Positions 8,167 to 16,836 of a stretch of DNA of 43,337 bases are shown one piece after another (the first letter of the stretch is position 1; every line of letters starts with the position of its first letter). This DNA comes from Acidimicrobiaceae bacterium (lineage in GTDB: Bacteria > Actinomycetota > Acidimicrobiia > Acidimicrobiales > RAAP-2): contig PMOE01000034.1 in NCBI GenBank assembly GCA_003161575.1, forward strand, positions 9,060 to 52,396. Direction: 5' to 3'. The notes beneath the pieces were generated by a model. It saw nothing but the letters and a program-made list of their open reading frames with translations. It was not told where the DNA came from and searched no databases. The position numbers and the translations under genes were made by a program.

Positions 8167-9378
8167 CTAGGAGAGACGGGCCTGGCCGGGCAGCTTGATG
8201 GCCCGATCGGCGATGATGTTTTTTTGGACCTCGGTCGACCCGCCCCCGATTGTGCTGTAGCGCTGGAAGGCGTAGAGGCGCGTCCACTTCCCCCGGTCGA
8301 TGGCGTCGGGTCCGCCCCGGGCCAGCACCCCGGCCGGACCCAGCATGTCGACGGCCAGTTCGGCCATCGACTGGGCCAGCGACGACCACTGGAGCTTGGC
8401 GAACTGGACCTCGGGCCAGGGCCGCTCTCCTTTGATGATCCGGCTCAAGGCCCGCAGCGAGAGCAACTTGGCCAACTCGATCTCGGTCCAGGCCTTGACG
8501 AGGCGTTCTTGGATCGAAGGGTCGCTCAGTGCGTCGGGGTTGACCGAGCGGGTGGCTTCGACCAGGGCGCGTAGATCAGCGCCGAGGATCGAAAGTTGTC
8601 CGGCGATGCCAACCCGTTCGAATCCGAGCGTGCCCATGGCCACCATCCAGCCTTCACCCTCGCCGCCCAGGCGACAATCAACCGGAATGTGGGCGTCGGT
8701 GAAGAAGACCTCGTTGAACATCTCCTCGCCGGCCATGTCACGGATCGGTCGGCACTCGATGCCCGGTGTCTCCATGTCGATGATGAACGCGGTGATCCCC
8801 TCGTGTTTGGCGCCGCGCTCGATGGCCGTCGGATCGGTCCGGAGCAAGAACAGTCCCCACTTGGCCAAATGGGCCGTCGAGATCCAGATCTTCTGGCCGT
8901 TGACCACGTAGTGGTCCCCGTCGAGGATGGCGGTGGTCCGCAGGTTGGCCAGGTCGTTGCCGGCCTGCGGCTCGGAGAATCCTTGGCACCAGTGGTCGTT
9001 CGCTTCGAGGATGGAGGGTAACCACCGGGCCTTCTGCTCGTCGGTGCCCCAGGTGATGATCATGGGCCCGATCTGCCAGATCCCGTTGGTGTTGAACATG
9101 CCGGGTGTGCGGTACTCGGCCATGACCTCAGAGGAAATCACCCGCTGCATGGCCGTCGCCTCCCGGCCGCCGTACTGCTCGGGCCAATGGATGGCGGCCC
9201 AGCGACCGGTGTTCAGCTCGCGCTGCCAGGCGGCCCGCCGGTCCTGGGAGGACTGGCCCGACAGCTTGGCGTCATCGTCCAACGCTTCTTTTTCGAGGAA
9301 GGGCGGCAGGTGCTCGTCGAGCCAGGATCGCAGTTCGTCGCGGAAGGCCTCATCTTCGGGTGCCAGCGCGAAGTCCAC
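8167..9378 (-). CDS. Acyl-CoA dehydrogenase (FadE family)
   Basis: FAD-dependent enzyme of 403 residues that introduces an alpha-beta double bond into an acyl-CoA. Seen: CQGFSEPQAGNDLANLRT (FAD/substrate loop), NGQKIWISTAHLAKWGL, the C-terminal GGGSTEVQKNIIADRAI, and a short N-terminal helical domain with WPEQYGGR. It is divergent from another acyl-CoA dehydrogenase at 9492 with a different N-terminal half. Such adjacent unlike pairs often form alpha2beta2 heterotetramers in actinobacterial steroid degradation (FadE28/29 type); heteromer formation is inference here. GTG start, probably leaderless (TACCGT box 7 nt upstream). Confidence 0.93.
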   Translation of the reverse strand: MDFALAPEDEAFRDELRSWLDEHLPPFLEKEALDDDAKLSGQSSQDRRAAWQRELNTGRWAAIHWPEQYGGREATAMQRVISSEVMAEYRTPGMFNTNGIWQIGPMIITWGTDEQKARWLPSILEANDHWCQGFSEPQAGNDLANLRTTAILDGDHYVVNGQKIWISTAHLAKWGLFLLRTDPTAIERGAKHEGITAFIIDMETPGIECRPIRDMAGEEMFNEVFFTDAHIPVDCRLGGEGEGWMVAMGTLGFERVGIAGQLSILGADLRALVEATRSVNPDALSDPSIQERLVKAWTEIELAKLLSLRALSRIIKGERPWPEVQFAKLQWSSLAQSMAELAVDMLGPAGVLARGGPDAIDRGKWTRLYAFQRYSTIGGGSTEVQKNIIADRAIKLPGQARLS

Positions 9379-9385
9379 TCCGGTA

Positions 9386-9391
9386 ACGGTA
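9386..9391 (-). promoter_or_regulatory. TACCGT -10 box of a probable leaderless mRNA
   Basis: TACCGT ends 7 nt before the GTG start at 9378. Its expected -35 region falls inside the palindrome at 9407-9428. Confidence 0.5.
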
Positions 9392-9406
9392 GCCGAATTG
9401 TCGTGT

Positions 9407-9428
9407 ACCCTGACGCTGCTGTCAGGGT
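9407..9428. promoter_or_regulatory. Palindrome between divergent acyl-CoA dehydrogenase genes, putative operator
   Basis: Arms ACCCTGAC and GTCAGGGT with a 6-base spacer (GCTGCT). The core is TGAC-N6-GTCA, the same outer half-sites as the palindromes at 3656 and 35698, but the centre differs. It overlaps the -35 region of the leftward gene and lies 64 bp upstream of the rightward gene. Confidence 0.55.
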
Positions 9429-9491
9429 TCGGGGACGGTCGAATCGTCGCCGGTACCGGACCATCGCACGGGGTCGACCAGGAGGAAGGCC

Positions 9492-10586
9492 GTGGACTTC
9501 ACCTTCGATGCAGAACAGGTGGCGCTGCGCGACGTCGCCCGCCAAGCCCTCGAGCGAGCGGTCGATGCCAATACCCTGCGGGCCCTCGTCGACGAGGAGA
9601 CCGGGACGACCGAAGCCCTGTGGAACCAGCTGGCCGATCTCGGCTGGACCGGCCTGCTCGTGCCCGAGTCCCACGGTGGGGCCGGTACCGGCCTGCTCGA
9701 GATGTGCATCGTCCTCGAGCAGATGGGCCGACTGCCGCTTCCCGGGCCGTTCTTCTCCTCGGCCGTGCTCGCCACCCTCGCCGCCCGCGCCCTCGGGGCC
9801 GACGAGCTCCTGGGGCCGCTCGCCAGCGGGGAGCAACGGGGCACGGTCGCCCTCCAAGAGATGGGCCACGGGGACCCGGTCAGCACGGTACGAGCCCGGG
9901 CCCGGCGCAAGAGCGCCGACTGGGTGGTCAGCGGCGACAAGCCGCTGGTGCTCGACGGGCACAGCGCAGATTGGGCGATCGTCGTGGCCCGAAGCGAAGA
10001 GGGGGTCCGCTCCTTTCTTCTCGAGCACCCCGGCGGCGAACCGGTCCCGACCCTGGACCCGACCCGCAAGGCGGCGCGCCTCGTGCTCGACGAACGCAAA
10101 GTCCGCCCGATCGGACCGAGCGGGAACCAGGCGGCGCTGTGGAGGCGAGTGCTCGACGATGTGGGGGTCGGTCTGGCCTCCGAGCTGGTCGGGGTGGCCG
10201 ATCGGGCCCTCGAAGAGGCCATCGAGTACGCCAAGGTCCGGGTGGTCTTCGACCGACCGATCGCCACCTTCCAGGTGGTGAAGCACCGGATGGTCGACAT
10301 GTTCCACCAACTCGAGATGGCCCGAGTGGGTGCCCAATTCGCCGCCTGGGCGTCCGACGCCAACGCCCCCGAGCGCGAACGGGCCGCGGCGATGGCTGCG
10401 GGCTACGCGTCGGAGGCGGCGGTGAAGGTGACCGGCGACAACATCCAGACCCATGGAGGAATCGGATTCACGTGGGCCAACGACGCCCACTTCTTGTTCA
10501 AGCGGGCCAAGCAGAATGAGGTGCTGCTCGGCGGGGTCAGCTACGAGCATCACCGCCTGGCTCGGATGCTGGTCGAGTCGGCCTGA
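9492..10586 (+). CDS. Acyl-CoA dehydrogenase (FadE family), shorter partner type
   Basis: 364 residues from a GTG preceded by AGGAGGAAGG. N-terminal helical domain (TFDAEQVALRDVARQAL), then VPESHGGAGTGLLEM, a poorly conserved middle domain, and the C-terminal domain with EYAKVRVVFDRPIATFQVVKH and THGGIGFTWANDAHFLFK. The middle domain lacks the SEPxAGSD and NGxKxW motifs present in the divergent neighbour, as in the weaker-motif partner of two-component FadE enzymes. The ligase gene follows after 11 bp, so dehydrogenase and ligase are probably cotranscribed. Substrate unknown. Confidence 0.92.
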   Translation: MDFTFDAEQVALRDVARQALERAVDANTLRALVDEETGTTEALWNQLADLGWTGLLVPESHGGAGTGLLEMCIVLEQMGRLPLPGPFFSSAVLATLAARALGADELLGPLASGEQRGTVALQEMGHGDPVSTVRARARRKSADWVVSGDKPLVLDGHSADWAIVVARSEEGVRSFLLEHPGGEPVPTLDPTRKAARLVLDERKVRPIGPSGNQAALWRRVLDDVGVGLASELVGVADRALEEAIEYAKVRVVFDRPIATFQVVKHRMVDMFHQLEMARVGAQFAAWASDANAPERERAAAMAAGYASEAAVKVTGDNIQTHGGIGFTWANDAHFLFKRAKQNEVLLGGVSYEHHRLARMLVESA

Positions 10587-10597
10587 GGGATCCAGCC

Positions 10598-12217
10598 ATG
10601 CCCGCTTGGGAGCTCCAGCCGATTCGAGGGCCCCTGGCGGAGCGCTACCTCGCCGAGGGGGCCTGGGATGACCGGTCGCTCGGGCAATTCCTGACCGACT
10701 GTCTCCTGGCCGACGCTTCTCGACGCATCCGCATCTGGTCGCCCACTCATCCTCACACGGGCACGGTCGGGGAGATCTACGAGGAAGCCAGGCGGATGGC
10801 CGGAGGCCTCCGGGATCTCGGGCTTGGGCCGGGCGACGTCGTCGCCTTCCAGCTGCCCAACTGGATTGAGGCGGTGGCCACCTTCTATGCCTGCGCCATG
10901 CTCGGGGTGGTCTTGGTTCCGATCGTCCATTTCTACGGCCCCAAAGAGGTCGGCTTCATCTTGGAACAGTCGGGCGCCCGGGCTCTGATACAGGTGGCCC
11001 GGATCGCTCAGCGCGATTACCTCGCTGATCTGGCGAGCATCCGCCCGGGGCTCTCTGCCCTCGAGCACGTTGTGGTGGTGGGGGCCGAGCCGGCCCCCGG
11101 GAATCACGGGTTCGCCGAGTTGGCCGCGGCCGACCCGATCACCGGGCCAGCTGCGGTCGACCCCGACTCGCCGGCGGTGGTCGCCTATACCTCAGGGACG
11201 ACGGCGGACCCCAAGGGTGTGGTGCACACGCACCGGACCCTGGGCTTCGAGGTGCGCCAGCTCGGTGAGCATCAAGAAGAGCGCGGGGTCCCCAACCTGA
11301 CCGGAGCTCCGGTCGGCCACGCCATCGGCATGTTGGCGGGACTCCTCGTCCCTCTCTATCGGGGCCAGCCGCTCTATCTGATCGACGGTTGGGATCCTCC
11401 GACGGTCCTCGACGCCATGGTGGAAGAAGGGATCGGGGCCGGGAACGGCTCCACGTACTTCTTTACCAGCCTCCTCGACTCACCCTGCTTCGGACCCGAA
11501 CATCTCAAGATGATGCCGATGATCTCGCTCGGCGGATCGCCGATCCCCGACGCCGTCGCTGATCGGGCCGAACGCCTCGGGATCTCCCTCACCCGAGCCT
11601 ACGGCTGCACTGAGCACCCGTCGGTGACCGGGAGCAAGCATGCCGATCCCAAGGAGAAGAAGAACCACACCGACGGCCGACCGCTTCCCTTTGTCGAGAT
11701 CCGGACGGTGGATGAAGACGGGCAAGATACCCCCGTTGGGCTGCCCGGTGAGATCCTGACCCGGGGTCCCGACCGCTTCGTTGGCTATACCGACCCTGTG
11801 CTGACCGCAGCCTCGGTCGACGTCGACGGCTGGTTCCGTACCGGGGATGTTGGCGTCGTAGACACCGACGGGTTCCTGACCGTGACGGACCGGGTAAAAG
11901 ACATCATCATCCGGGGCGGAGAGAATGTCAGCGCAGCAGAGGTGGAACAGTTGCTCGCCAAGATCGATGGGGTGGCCGAGGTCGCGGTGGTCGCCGCACC
12001 AGACGAGCGGATGGGGGAGCACGGATGTGCTTTCTTTCGTATGCAGACCGGCGTGGCAGCGCCTTCCCTCGACCAGCTTCGGGCGCACCTCGATGAGGCG
12101 GGCCTGGCCCGACAGAAGTGGCCTGAGGAGATCCGAGTGGTGGACGATCTCCCGCGCACGCCGTCGGGCAAGGTGCAGAAGTTCGTCTTGCGCGATCGAT
12201 TGCGCGCTGGGAACTGA
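10598..12217 (+). CDS. Acyl-CoA synthetase (AMP-forming)
   Basis: 539 residues, full-length ANL-superfamily ligase. Seen in order: the nucleotide-binding loop AYTSGTTADPKGVVHTH (about 197-213), the acyl pocket region GNGSTYFFTSLLDSP, A5 YGCTEHPSVTGS, hinge DRVKDIIIRGGENVSAAEVE, and the C-terminal LPRTPSGKVQKFVLRD with the adenylation Lys. The N-terminus (RYLAEGAWDDRSLGQFL) resembles cyclohexanecarboxylate/medium-chain acyl-CoA ligases. ATG 11 bp after the upstream acyl-CoA dehydrogenase, likely the same mRNA. The mid-chain or alicyclic acid preference is a guess from overall similarity. Confidence 0.93.
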   Translation: MPAWELQPIRGPLAERYLAEGAWDDRSLGQFLTDCLLADASRRIRIWSPTHPHTGTVGEIYEEARRMAGGLRDLGLGPGDVVAFQLPNWIEAVATFYACAMLGVVLVPIVHFYGPKEVGFILEQSGARALIQVARIAQRDYLADLASIRPGLSALEHVVVVGAEPAPGNHGFAELAAADPITGPAAVDPDSPAVVAYTSGTTADPKGVVHTHRTLGFEVRQLGEHQEERGVPNLTGAPVGHAIGMLAGLLVPLYRGQPLYLIDGWDPPTVLDAMVEEGIGAGNGSTYFFTSLLDSPCFGPEHLKMMPMISLGGSPIPDAVADRAERLGISLTRAYGCTEHPSVTGSKHADPKEKKNHTDGRPLPFVEIRTVDEDGQDTPVGLPGEILTRGPDRFVGYTDPVLTAASVDVDGWFRTGDVGVVDTDGFLTVTDRVKDIIIRGGENVSAAEVEQLLAKIDGVAEVAVVAAPDERMGEHGCAFFRMQTGVAAPSLDQLRAHLDEAGLARQKWPEEIRVVDDLPRTPSGKVQKFVLRDRLRAGN

Positions 12218-12234
12218 GCGCCCGATCCCGTGGC

Positions 12235-12574
12235 TGCCCCGCTCGCCGCGAGGCGACGTGTGAGGAACGCGATGCCGGTCGTCTTCGTCGTGCCCGCAAT
12301 ACTGCACGAAACCTTGGCCATCGGTCGGGCGCAGTACGGTGATCTCGTTCCCCGCAACGTCGCGGGAGCGCGGGACGAGGAGTTTGATTGAGTACGGCGG
12401 GCGTGCCGTCGTCGAGCGTGGCTTCAGCGACGAATGCCTCGGTCGAGTCGTTATAGGGACGACCGACAACGATCGGCCATTCCCATTCGAGGCTTGCGAG
12501 GGCTCTGGGAGATCGTCGATCCACTGCGTGGCACCATTCGCGAGCGCTTTGTCGACGACAGGGATGCCAACCAT
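12235..12574 (-). pseudogene. Decayed aminoglycoside/streptomycin-6-kinase-like gene, frameshifted and truncated
   Basis: Fragments of an APH(6)/hydroxyurea-phosphotransferase-type kinase N-terminus can be read on the minus strand only by changing frame. ALANGATQWIDDLP is in the frame of the ATG at 12574; VVGRPYNDSTEAFVAEATL is in a second frame from about 12497; DVAGNEITVLRPTDGQG and HDED are in the first frame from about 12390; GIAFLTRRLAASG is in a third frame near 12275-12237. Together they follow the family order (VGRP..TEA.VAEA..DGT..VLK, NEI.VLR..DG.G, HD, L.ERL). The remaining two-thirds of the kinase, including the catalytic loop, is missing where the upstream ligase ends. No product is expected. 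Family call rests on memory of the motif pattern. Confidence 0.6.
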
Positions 12575-12800
12575 CACATGTCTGCGGACGTGCTTGAGCC
12601 AAGGCTTTCCTACGGGCTTCCCAACCAACCCGTATCCCACGCGTCCCATGTGACCGTGGGGACGGTAGCGGCCTAAACCGCTCACGGTCCGGAAAAGCCC
12701 GTTGGAATGATTTCGCGAAGCGAACGTCACCGCTTACGTTCAGCGGATCGATGGTCGGTCGACCCACGAAACGCGCACTGTGTCCAGCGGGAACACAAAA
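12575..12800. other. Gene-free stretch upstream of the kinase pseudogene
   Basis: No credible gene. It contains a small inverted repeat, GAACGT / ACGTTC, with an 8-base loop (12722-12741), and AGCGG / CCGCT near 12670. Neither has a T tract. They could be relics of the pseudogene's control region or weak terminators for the GHMP kinase gene, which ends at 12801. Confidence 0.35.
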
Positions 12801-13790
12801 CTAGAGGGCCCCCCGGACCCGGAGTCCGACCGTGCTGATTCGGATTGGCAGTACTCGGTACCTTGCGTCCAACATGGCAACGCGATCCTCGAGCGCCTCT
12901 TTGGCCTCCAGGGTGTCGCTCATGATCGTGACGGAGCCCCCGTCTCCCCCAGCACCGTTGACCTTCCACCCGACCGCACCTTGCGTAGCTGCGATCTCGA
13001 TCACCCGTCTTGCGTCCATACCCACAATCTCGGGGTGCAGGGACTGCTGCGCCTCGGTGTTAGCGATCATCGCGTGACCGAAAGCCTCGAGATCCCGGGC
13101 GAGGACAGCGTCTCGAGCCGCGACGGCCGCATCCCGCAGACGCGAGAACACGGGCGATCCACAACGCCCCATGCTCTCGATGACCTGGCGGTGTACGCCC
13201 GAAGAGTCATGAGCTCGACCAAGAAAGACCAGCGATAGCCGGGAGCCGAGCTCCTCCCAGGCCGGCAGGGTGTGCACCGTAGCCTCGGGATACGGCCCGA
13301 TCTCTAGGTAATTGATTCCGCCGACCGCCACGCTCAACTGGTCCTGGATCCCGCTCTGGTTGCCGATGTTGACCTCGAGCTGATGAGCTGCGTAGGCGAT
13401 GTGGCGTGGCGACGGTTGCTCGGAGCGCACGGCTGCCAAGCCGCCGAGTAGGGCAACCACGACGGCCGCGGACGTGCCGGTGCCGCACCCGGCCGGGACG
13501 GCGGAGCGGATACTGAGCTCCACCGCGAGGTCTGCCGGGGGTGGGAACGCGTCGATGGCCGCCTCCAACAGGGGATGGCGGTCGACCCGGGACGCCCCGG
13601 GGACAACGGGGTACCGATCACCAAAGTCCTTAACGTCGAGTACCACTGGCTCCGGGCCATCCGTCGTACTGATGGAGACCTCTGCTCCCGGGGTCACCGC
13701 GATGTTCAAGACCCGCCCCGGCCCCCCGAACCACGTATCGGTCCACCCGCCGTTGTCGCAGATACGGACAGGAGCCGACGCATGGATCAT
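12801..13790 (-). CDS. GHMP-family sugar kinase
   Basis: 329-residue small-molecule kinase. It has the three GHMP signatures: the N-terminal APVRICDNGGWTDTW, the ATP-binding loop PAGCGTGTSAAVVVALL (about 99-115) and the C-terminal glycine-rich GAGGDGGSVTIM. Length and the NGGWTD start fit heptose-7-phosphate (HddA-like) or fucose-type sugar kinases rather than the mevalonate branch. No sugar-nucleotide or glycosyltransferase gene is adjacent, so the substrate cannot be deduced from context. It stands alone on the minus strand, with about 390 non-coding bases upstream. Confidence 0.85.
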   Translation of the reverse strand: MIHASAPVRICDNGGWTDTWFGGPGRVLNIAVTPGAEVSISTTDGPEPVVLDVKDFGDRYPVVPGASRVDRHPLLEAAIDAFPPPADLAVELSIRSAVPAGCGTGTSAAVVVALLGGLAAVRSEQPSPRHIAYAAHQLEVNIGNQSGIQDQLSVAVGGINYLEIGPYPEATVHTLPAWEELGSRLSLVFLGRAHDSSGVHRQVIESMGRCGSPVFSRLRDAAVAARDAVLARDLEAFGHAMIANTEAQQSLHPEIVGMDARRVIEIAATQGAVGWKVNGAGGDGGSVTIMSDTLEAKEALEDRVAMLDARYRVLPIRISTVGLRVRGAL

Positions 13791-14178
13791 TGGTCAGCTT
13801 CGGTCGTGTCCGTCAACGGGAAGGACCGCGCGTTAATGGAATTGCGACCGCCACGGTCAGAGCGGGGCAAAGAGCAATGCGAGCCAGGTTCGTCGTCCCG
13901 ATGCTCCTTCGCTCGTCCTGCGTGCACGGCCGCTGCTTGACGTTGCACTTGGTGTGGGACACCCACCAATCCTGACACGCACGCCGTCCCGGTTCTGCAG
14001 AAAGAGGACGCCTGAGAACCGCCGCGCCGTCCTTGCACTCCAATACGCGCGGCGGACCGACCCGAGACGTCGCTCATCGAGGATCTAGAAGAATGCAAAA
14101 GGCGGCGAGATCCGAGGTCTTGACCGGCCTCGGCGGCTCCGCTGATGCCGAATCCGACGGAAGTGGCAGGATGTGGAT
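13791..14178. other. Gene-free stretch between divergent GHMP kinase and SRPBCC genes
   Basis: About 390 bases without a supportable gene; the open frames have no family features and unnatural composition. It must contain both divergent promoters. An imperfect inverted repeat TTGGTG / CACCAA with a 9-base loop lies near 13949-13969. Nothing else recognised. Confidence 0.4.
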
Positions 14179-14664
14179 ATGACAATCGAGCGTTTGGAGG
14201 TCGAGCGGGCCGTTGCCGCGGACCCGACGACGATATTCCGGCTGCTGTGCGACCCGATGGGTCATGTGGGGATCGACAGTTCTGGGATGCTGATGGACGC
14301 CACGGGCGAGCCCGTAGCCGCCGTCGGGGACAGTTTCGTCGTGCACATGGATCGCGAAGCTCTGAACGACTACCCGATGGGTCTCTATGACGTGACCGTC
14401 ACGATCACAACCTTCGTTCCCGACCGGGAGATCGCGTGGACGATCCTCGGCCAGATCCGCCCGCAGATCGGTCATGTCTACGGTTACTCGCTTGCTCCCA
14501 TCGACGAGGGCACGCTGGTCACATCGTATTACGACTGGTCGTCCATCGACCCGGTCTGGAAAGAGGCTGGAATTTTCCCGGTCATTTCAGAAGGAGCGTT
14601 GCGGGCCACTCTCGGGATCCTCAGCCGGACGGTGGCGCGGGGCGGCCTCAGCGCGACGGCCTGA
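14179..14664 (+). CDS. SRPBCC (START/Bet v1-like) domain protein
   Basis: 161-residue single-domain protein of the polyketide-cyclase/dehydrase-like SRPBCC superfamily. It has the usual pattern: first strand ERLEVERAVAADPTTIFRLLCDP, mid-strands YDVTVTITTFVPDREIAWTI, GHVYGYSLAPIDEGTLVTSYYDW, and a long C-terminal helix. These proteins bind a hydrophobic ligand; the role here is unknown. ATG at 14179 is preferred to the in-frame GTG at 14173 because of the AGG 8 nt upstream. It is convergent with the MFS exporter gene. Confidence 0.8.
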   Translation: MTIERLEVERAVAADPTTIFRLLCDPMGHVGIDSSGMLMDATGEPVAAVGDSFVVHMDREALNDYPMGLYDVTVTITTFVPDREIAWTILGQIRPQIGHVYGYSLAPIDEGTLVTSYYDWSSIDPVWKEAGIFPVISEGALRATLGILSRTVARGGLSATA

Positions 14665-14765
14665 ATCGGGTCGGTGGAACAATTCTCAACGGATTCGGCG
14701 TGGCGGACCATCCTTCTCGCCCGTGTAGCCACCCCGTTCACGACCAACATCAACTCGGGAGCGAT

Positions 14766-16364
14766 CTACGCTGGGGCTTCGACCTCGATCGGTGATCGTT
14801 CAGGGGAGCTGAGCGTGCCGGCCTCAAGTTCGATCGGCTTCCGAGGTCGCGCCGGCAGCAGCGTTGCTGCCAGGACGGCGCCCACGAACGCGACGCCTCC
14901 GGCGACGCGACACCCACCTGCGAGGGAGTGCATGAAGGCGCCAATCGCCGTGTGCCTGAGTTCCAGCGCGGGCCGGACATAGCCCAACCGATCGAGCACG
15001 TGTGAGGCGACGATGGCACCCCCGACCGATCCCTTAGCCGCCGTCACCGCCCGCGCTGGCAGGTCTGGCGGGATCGTGGAACCGAGGCGACTCACGTAGA
15101 GCGATGCGGCGACGCTTCCGATGATGGCAACGCCGAGGGTGGCGCCGAAGAGTCGGGTGGCATCGTTCACTGCGGATCCCACTCCAGCCTTCTCCTTTGG
15201 AACGGCCCCCATGACGGCTTCGGTCGCTGGGGCGCTGGTCAGGCCCATGCCACCGCCGATCAGCACCATCTGCATCGCAATGACTCCGTACGAGGTGTTC
15301 GCCGATGCGTCCGAAACCCACAGGAGGCCTCCGCAGAAAAGGAGCAGACCGCTGGCAACCACGACCTTGTTGCCGATTTTTACGGCGAGTTTGGTCCCCG
15401 CCACTGATCCGATGGCTACCGAAGCAGCTACCGGGAGGAGGCGGATGCCGGCACCGAAGGGGGTGAAGGACTTCACGAACTGGAAGTACTGGGTCGTCAG
15501 GAAGATGAATCCCGAAAGAGCGAAGAAGGCGATGGTGACCGAGCCGCTCGCCGCAGTAAATCGGGGGTTCTTGAAAAGCTCGACATCGAGCATGGGGTCA
15601 ACGGTCTGTCGCTCGACAACGATGAAGGCGGCAAGAATCATCACTCCTCCGGCAATCGCTATGAGCGTGGAGGTCGAGCCCCACCCCCAGTCGGGCGCCT
15701 CGATCACTCCGAAAACGAGCAGGCCCATCCCGGCCGAGGACAATACGAATCCTCGCCAGTCGATAGGTCGTCTCCGTGGATCTCGAGAGGGAGGAACGGC
15801 GAAAGCGACGAGCGTTCCCACCACGATGGCTACCGGAACGAGGAAGACGAAGATGCTCCCCCACCAGAAGTGTTCGAGCAGCCAGCCCCCGATGATCGGG
15901 CCGGTGGCGATGCCCACGCCCGCCGTTGCTCCCCAAAGACCTATAGCCCTCGCTCGCGGTCCGCGTTCGACGAAGATGTTCGAGATCAGCGAAAGCGTCG
16001 AGGGAAAGATCATCGCTGCCCCGACGCCCATCACGGCCCGGGCGGCGATGAGCTCGTTCACCGATGAGCAGAGCGAACCGGCGAGGCTGGCCACTGCGAA
16101 GACTCCGAGACCGGCCAGGAGGGTGCCCTTCCGACCGAATCGGTCGCTCAGGCTGCCCATTACCAGTACCAACGCGGCGAAGACCAGACTGTACGCGTCG
16201 ACCACCCACTGCAGGTCGGTCGTGGTAGCTCTCGTCTCTCGGACGAGGGTCGGCAGCGCCACATTCACGATCGTGATGTCGAGGTTGATGACGTATGCGG
16301 CCAGGCACAGACCGAGAAGCACGAGCCCCGGTCTGAGCTGCCGATTGGTGCTTGGTTCGTCCAT
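14766..16364 (-). CDS. DHA2-family MFS drug/solute exporter (EmrB/QacA type)
   Basis: 532-residue inner-membrane proton antiporter with about 14 predicted hydrophobic segments, as expected for DHA2. Visible motifs: LDITIVNVALPTL in helix 1 (motif D1), GSLSDRFGRKGTLLAG (motif A), RAVMGVGAAMIFPSTLSLI (motif B) and GPIIGGWLLEHFWWGSIF (motif C of antiporters). The likely role is export of a toxic or amphipathic compound; substrate unknown. Start ATG at 16364 follows an AGGTGGTGA-like ribosome site. A 13-bp inverted repeat covers its promoter, pointing to ligand-responsive repression by a regulator encoded elsewhere, because none is adjacent. Confidence 0.92.
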   Translation of the reverse strand: MDEPSTNRQLRPGLVLLGLCLAAYVINLDITIVNVALPTLVRETRATTTDLQWVVDAYSLVFAALVLVMGSLSDRFGRKGTLLAGLGVFAVASLAGSLCSSVNELIAARAVMGVGAAMIFPSTLSLISNIFVERGPRARAIGLWGATAGVGIATGPIIGGWLLEHFWWGSIFVFLVPVAIVVGTLVAFAVPPSRDPRRRPIDWRGFVLSSAGMGLLVFGVIEAPDWGWGSTSTLIAIAGGVMILAAFIVVERQTVDPMLDVELFKNPRFTAASGSVTIAFFALSGFIFLTTQYFQFVKSFTPFGAGIRLLPVAASVAIGSVAGTKLAVKIGNKVVVASGLLLFCGGLLWVSDASANTSYGVIAMQMVLIGGGMGLTSAPATEAVMGAVPKEKAGVGSAVNDATRLFGATLGVAIIGSVAASLYVSRLGSTIPPDLPARAVTAAKGSVGGAIVASHVLDRLGYVRPALELRHTAIGAFMHSLAGGCRVAGGVAFVGAVLAATLLPARPRKPIELEAGTLSSPERSPIEVEAPA

Positions 16365-16378
16365 GGCTCACCACCTCG

Positions 16379-16408
16379 CGCTTAGCGTCCCAAGAGGGAC
16401 GCTAAGCG
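16379..16408. promoter_or_regulatory. 13-bp perfect inverted repeat over the MFS promoter, putative operator
   Basis: Arms CGCTTAGCGTCCC and GGGACGCTAAGCG with a 4-base spacer. The -10 box lies inside the distal arm, so a bound dimer would block RNA polymerase. There is no T tract, so it is not a terminator. Confidence 0.7.
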
Positions 16409-16426
16409 ACTGCTTGAAATAGTCAA
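16399..16426 (-). promoter_or_regulatory. Promoter of the MFS exporter gene (TTGACT-16-TAGCGT)
   Basis: On the minus strand, -35 TTGACT (16426-16421) and -10 TAGCGT (16404-16399) are separated by 16 bp, a good housekeeping-sigma match. The predicted start point is near 16392, about 28 bp before the coding region. Confidence 0.55.
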
Positions 16427-16824
16427 ATGGAGAATGGATGATCCACTGGCCACCAACAGTTTCGGAGTTCTGCCTTAGATGATGTGTCTTCGCATTGAGT
16501 GCAATCATTGGGTCGGAACGACGCCTTGGCAGATGAGTGGCTCCGTCGCGCGGGCCGCACCTGCGCCGTCGCGTTTCGCGTTGTGTCCCCAATGCCTCTG
16601 ACGATCCGCATCAGAAATGGTCATCTACCTGGTCGTTGGGCGACGGGCACTCCGGCATTGTTGTCGTGGGCGCGAGGGCGATCGCCGGAGGGGTCGCGGA
16701 CCGGGCCGCGCTCTTGGTCGGTGGAAGTCCGCTACCTCACATCCACCCCGGCCACTCCCTGGGTGGGTAAGTAGGGTGAAGCCGCGGGATCCCGATTCTG
16801 CCGCCGGTTCGTAATTGCACGCAG
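16427..16824. other. Gene-free stretch upstream of the Rv1355c-like gene
   Basis: About 400 bases with no convincing gene. A short open frame at 16537-16770 has no recognisable family and no ribosome site. Possibly a relic, but nothing identifiable. Confidence 0.35.
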
Positions 16825-16830
16825 TAAGAT
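16825..16830 (+). promoter_or_regulatory. TAAGAT -10 box of a probable leaderless mRNA
   Basis: TAAGAT ends 6 nt before the GTG at 16837. It is the likely promoter of the gene at 16837-19698 and supports that GTG as the start; an ATG at 16846 is the alternative. Confidence 0.5.
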
Positions 16831-16836
16831 TCGTGA

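Noticed and set aside
11480-12730. Long minus-strand open frame overlapping the acyl-CoA ligase
   Set aside because: Antisense shadow of the ligase in most of its length. Only the 12235-12574 part has kinase-like fragments, and those change frame.
16537-16770. 77-codon open frame between the MFS and Rv1355c-like genes
   Set aside because: No family features, no ribosome site, and composition unlike the neighbouring proteins.
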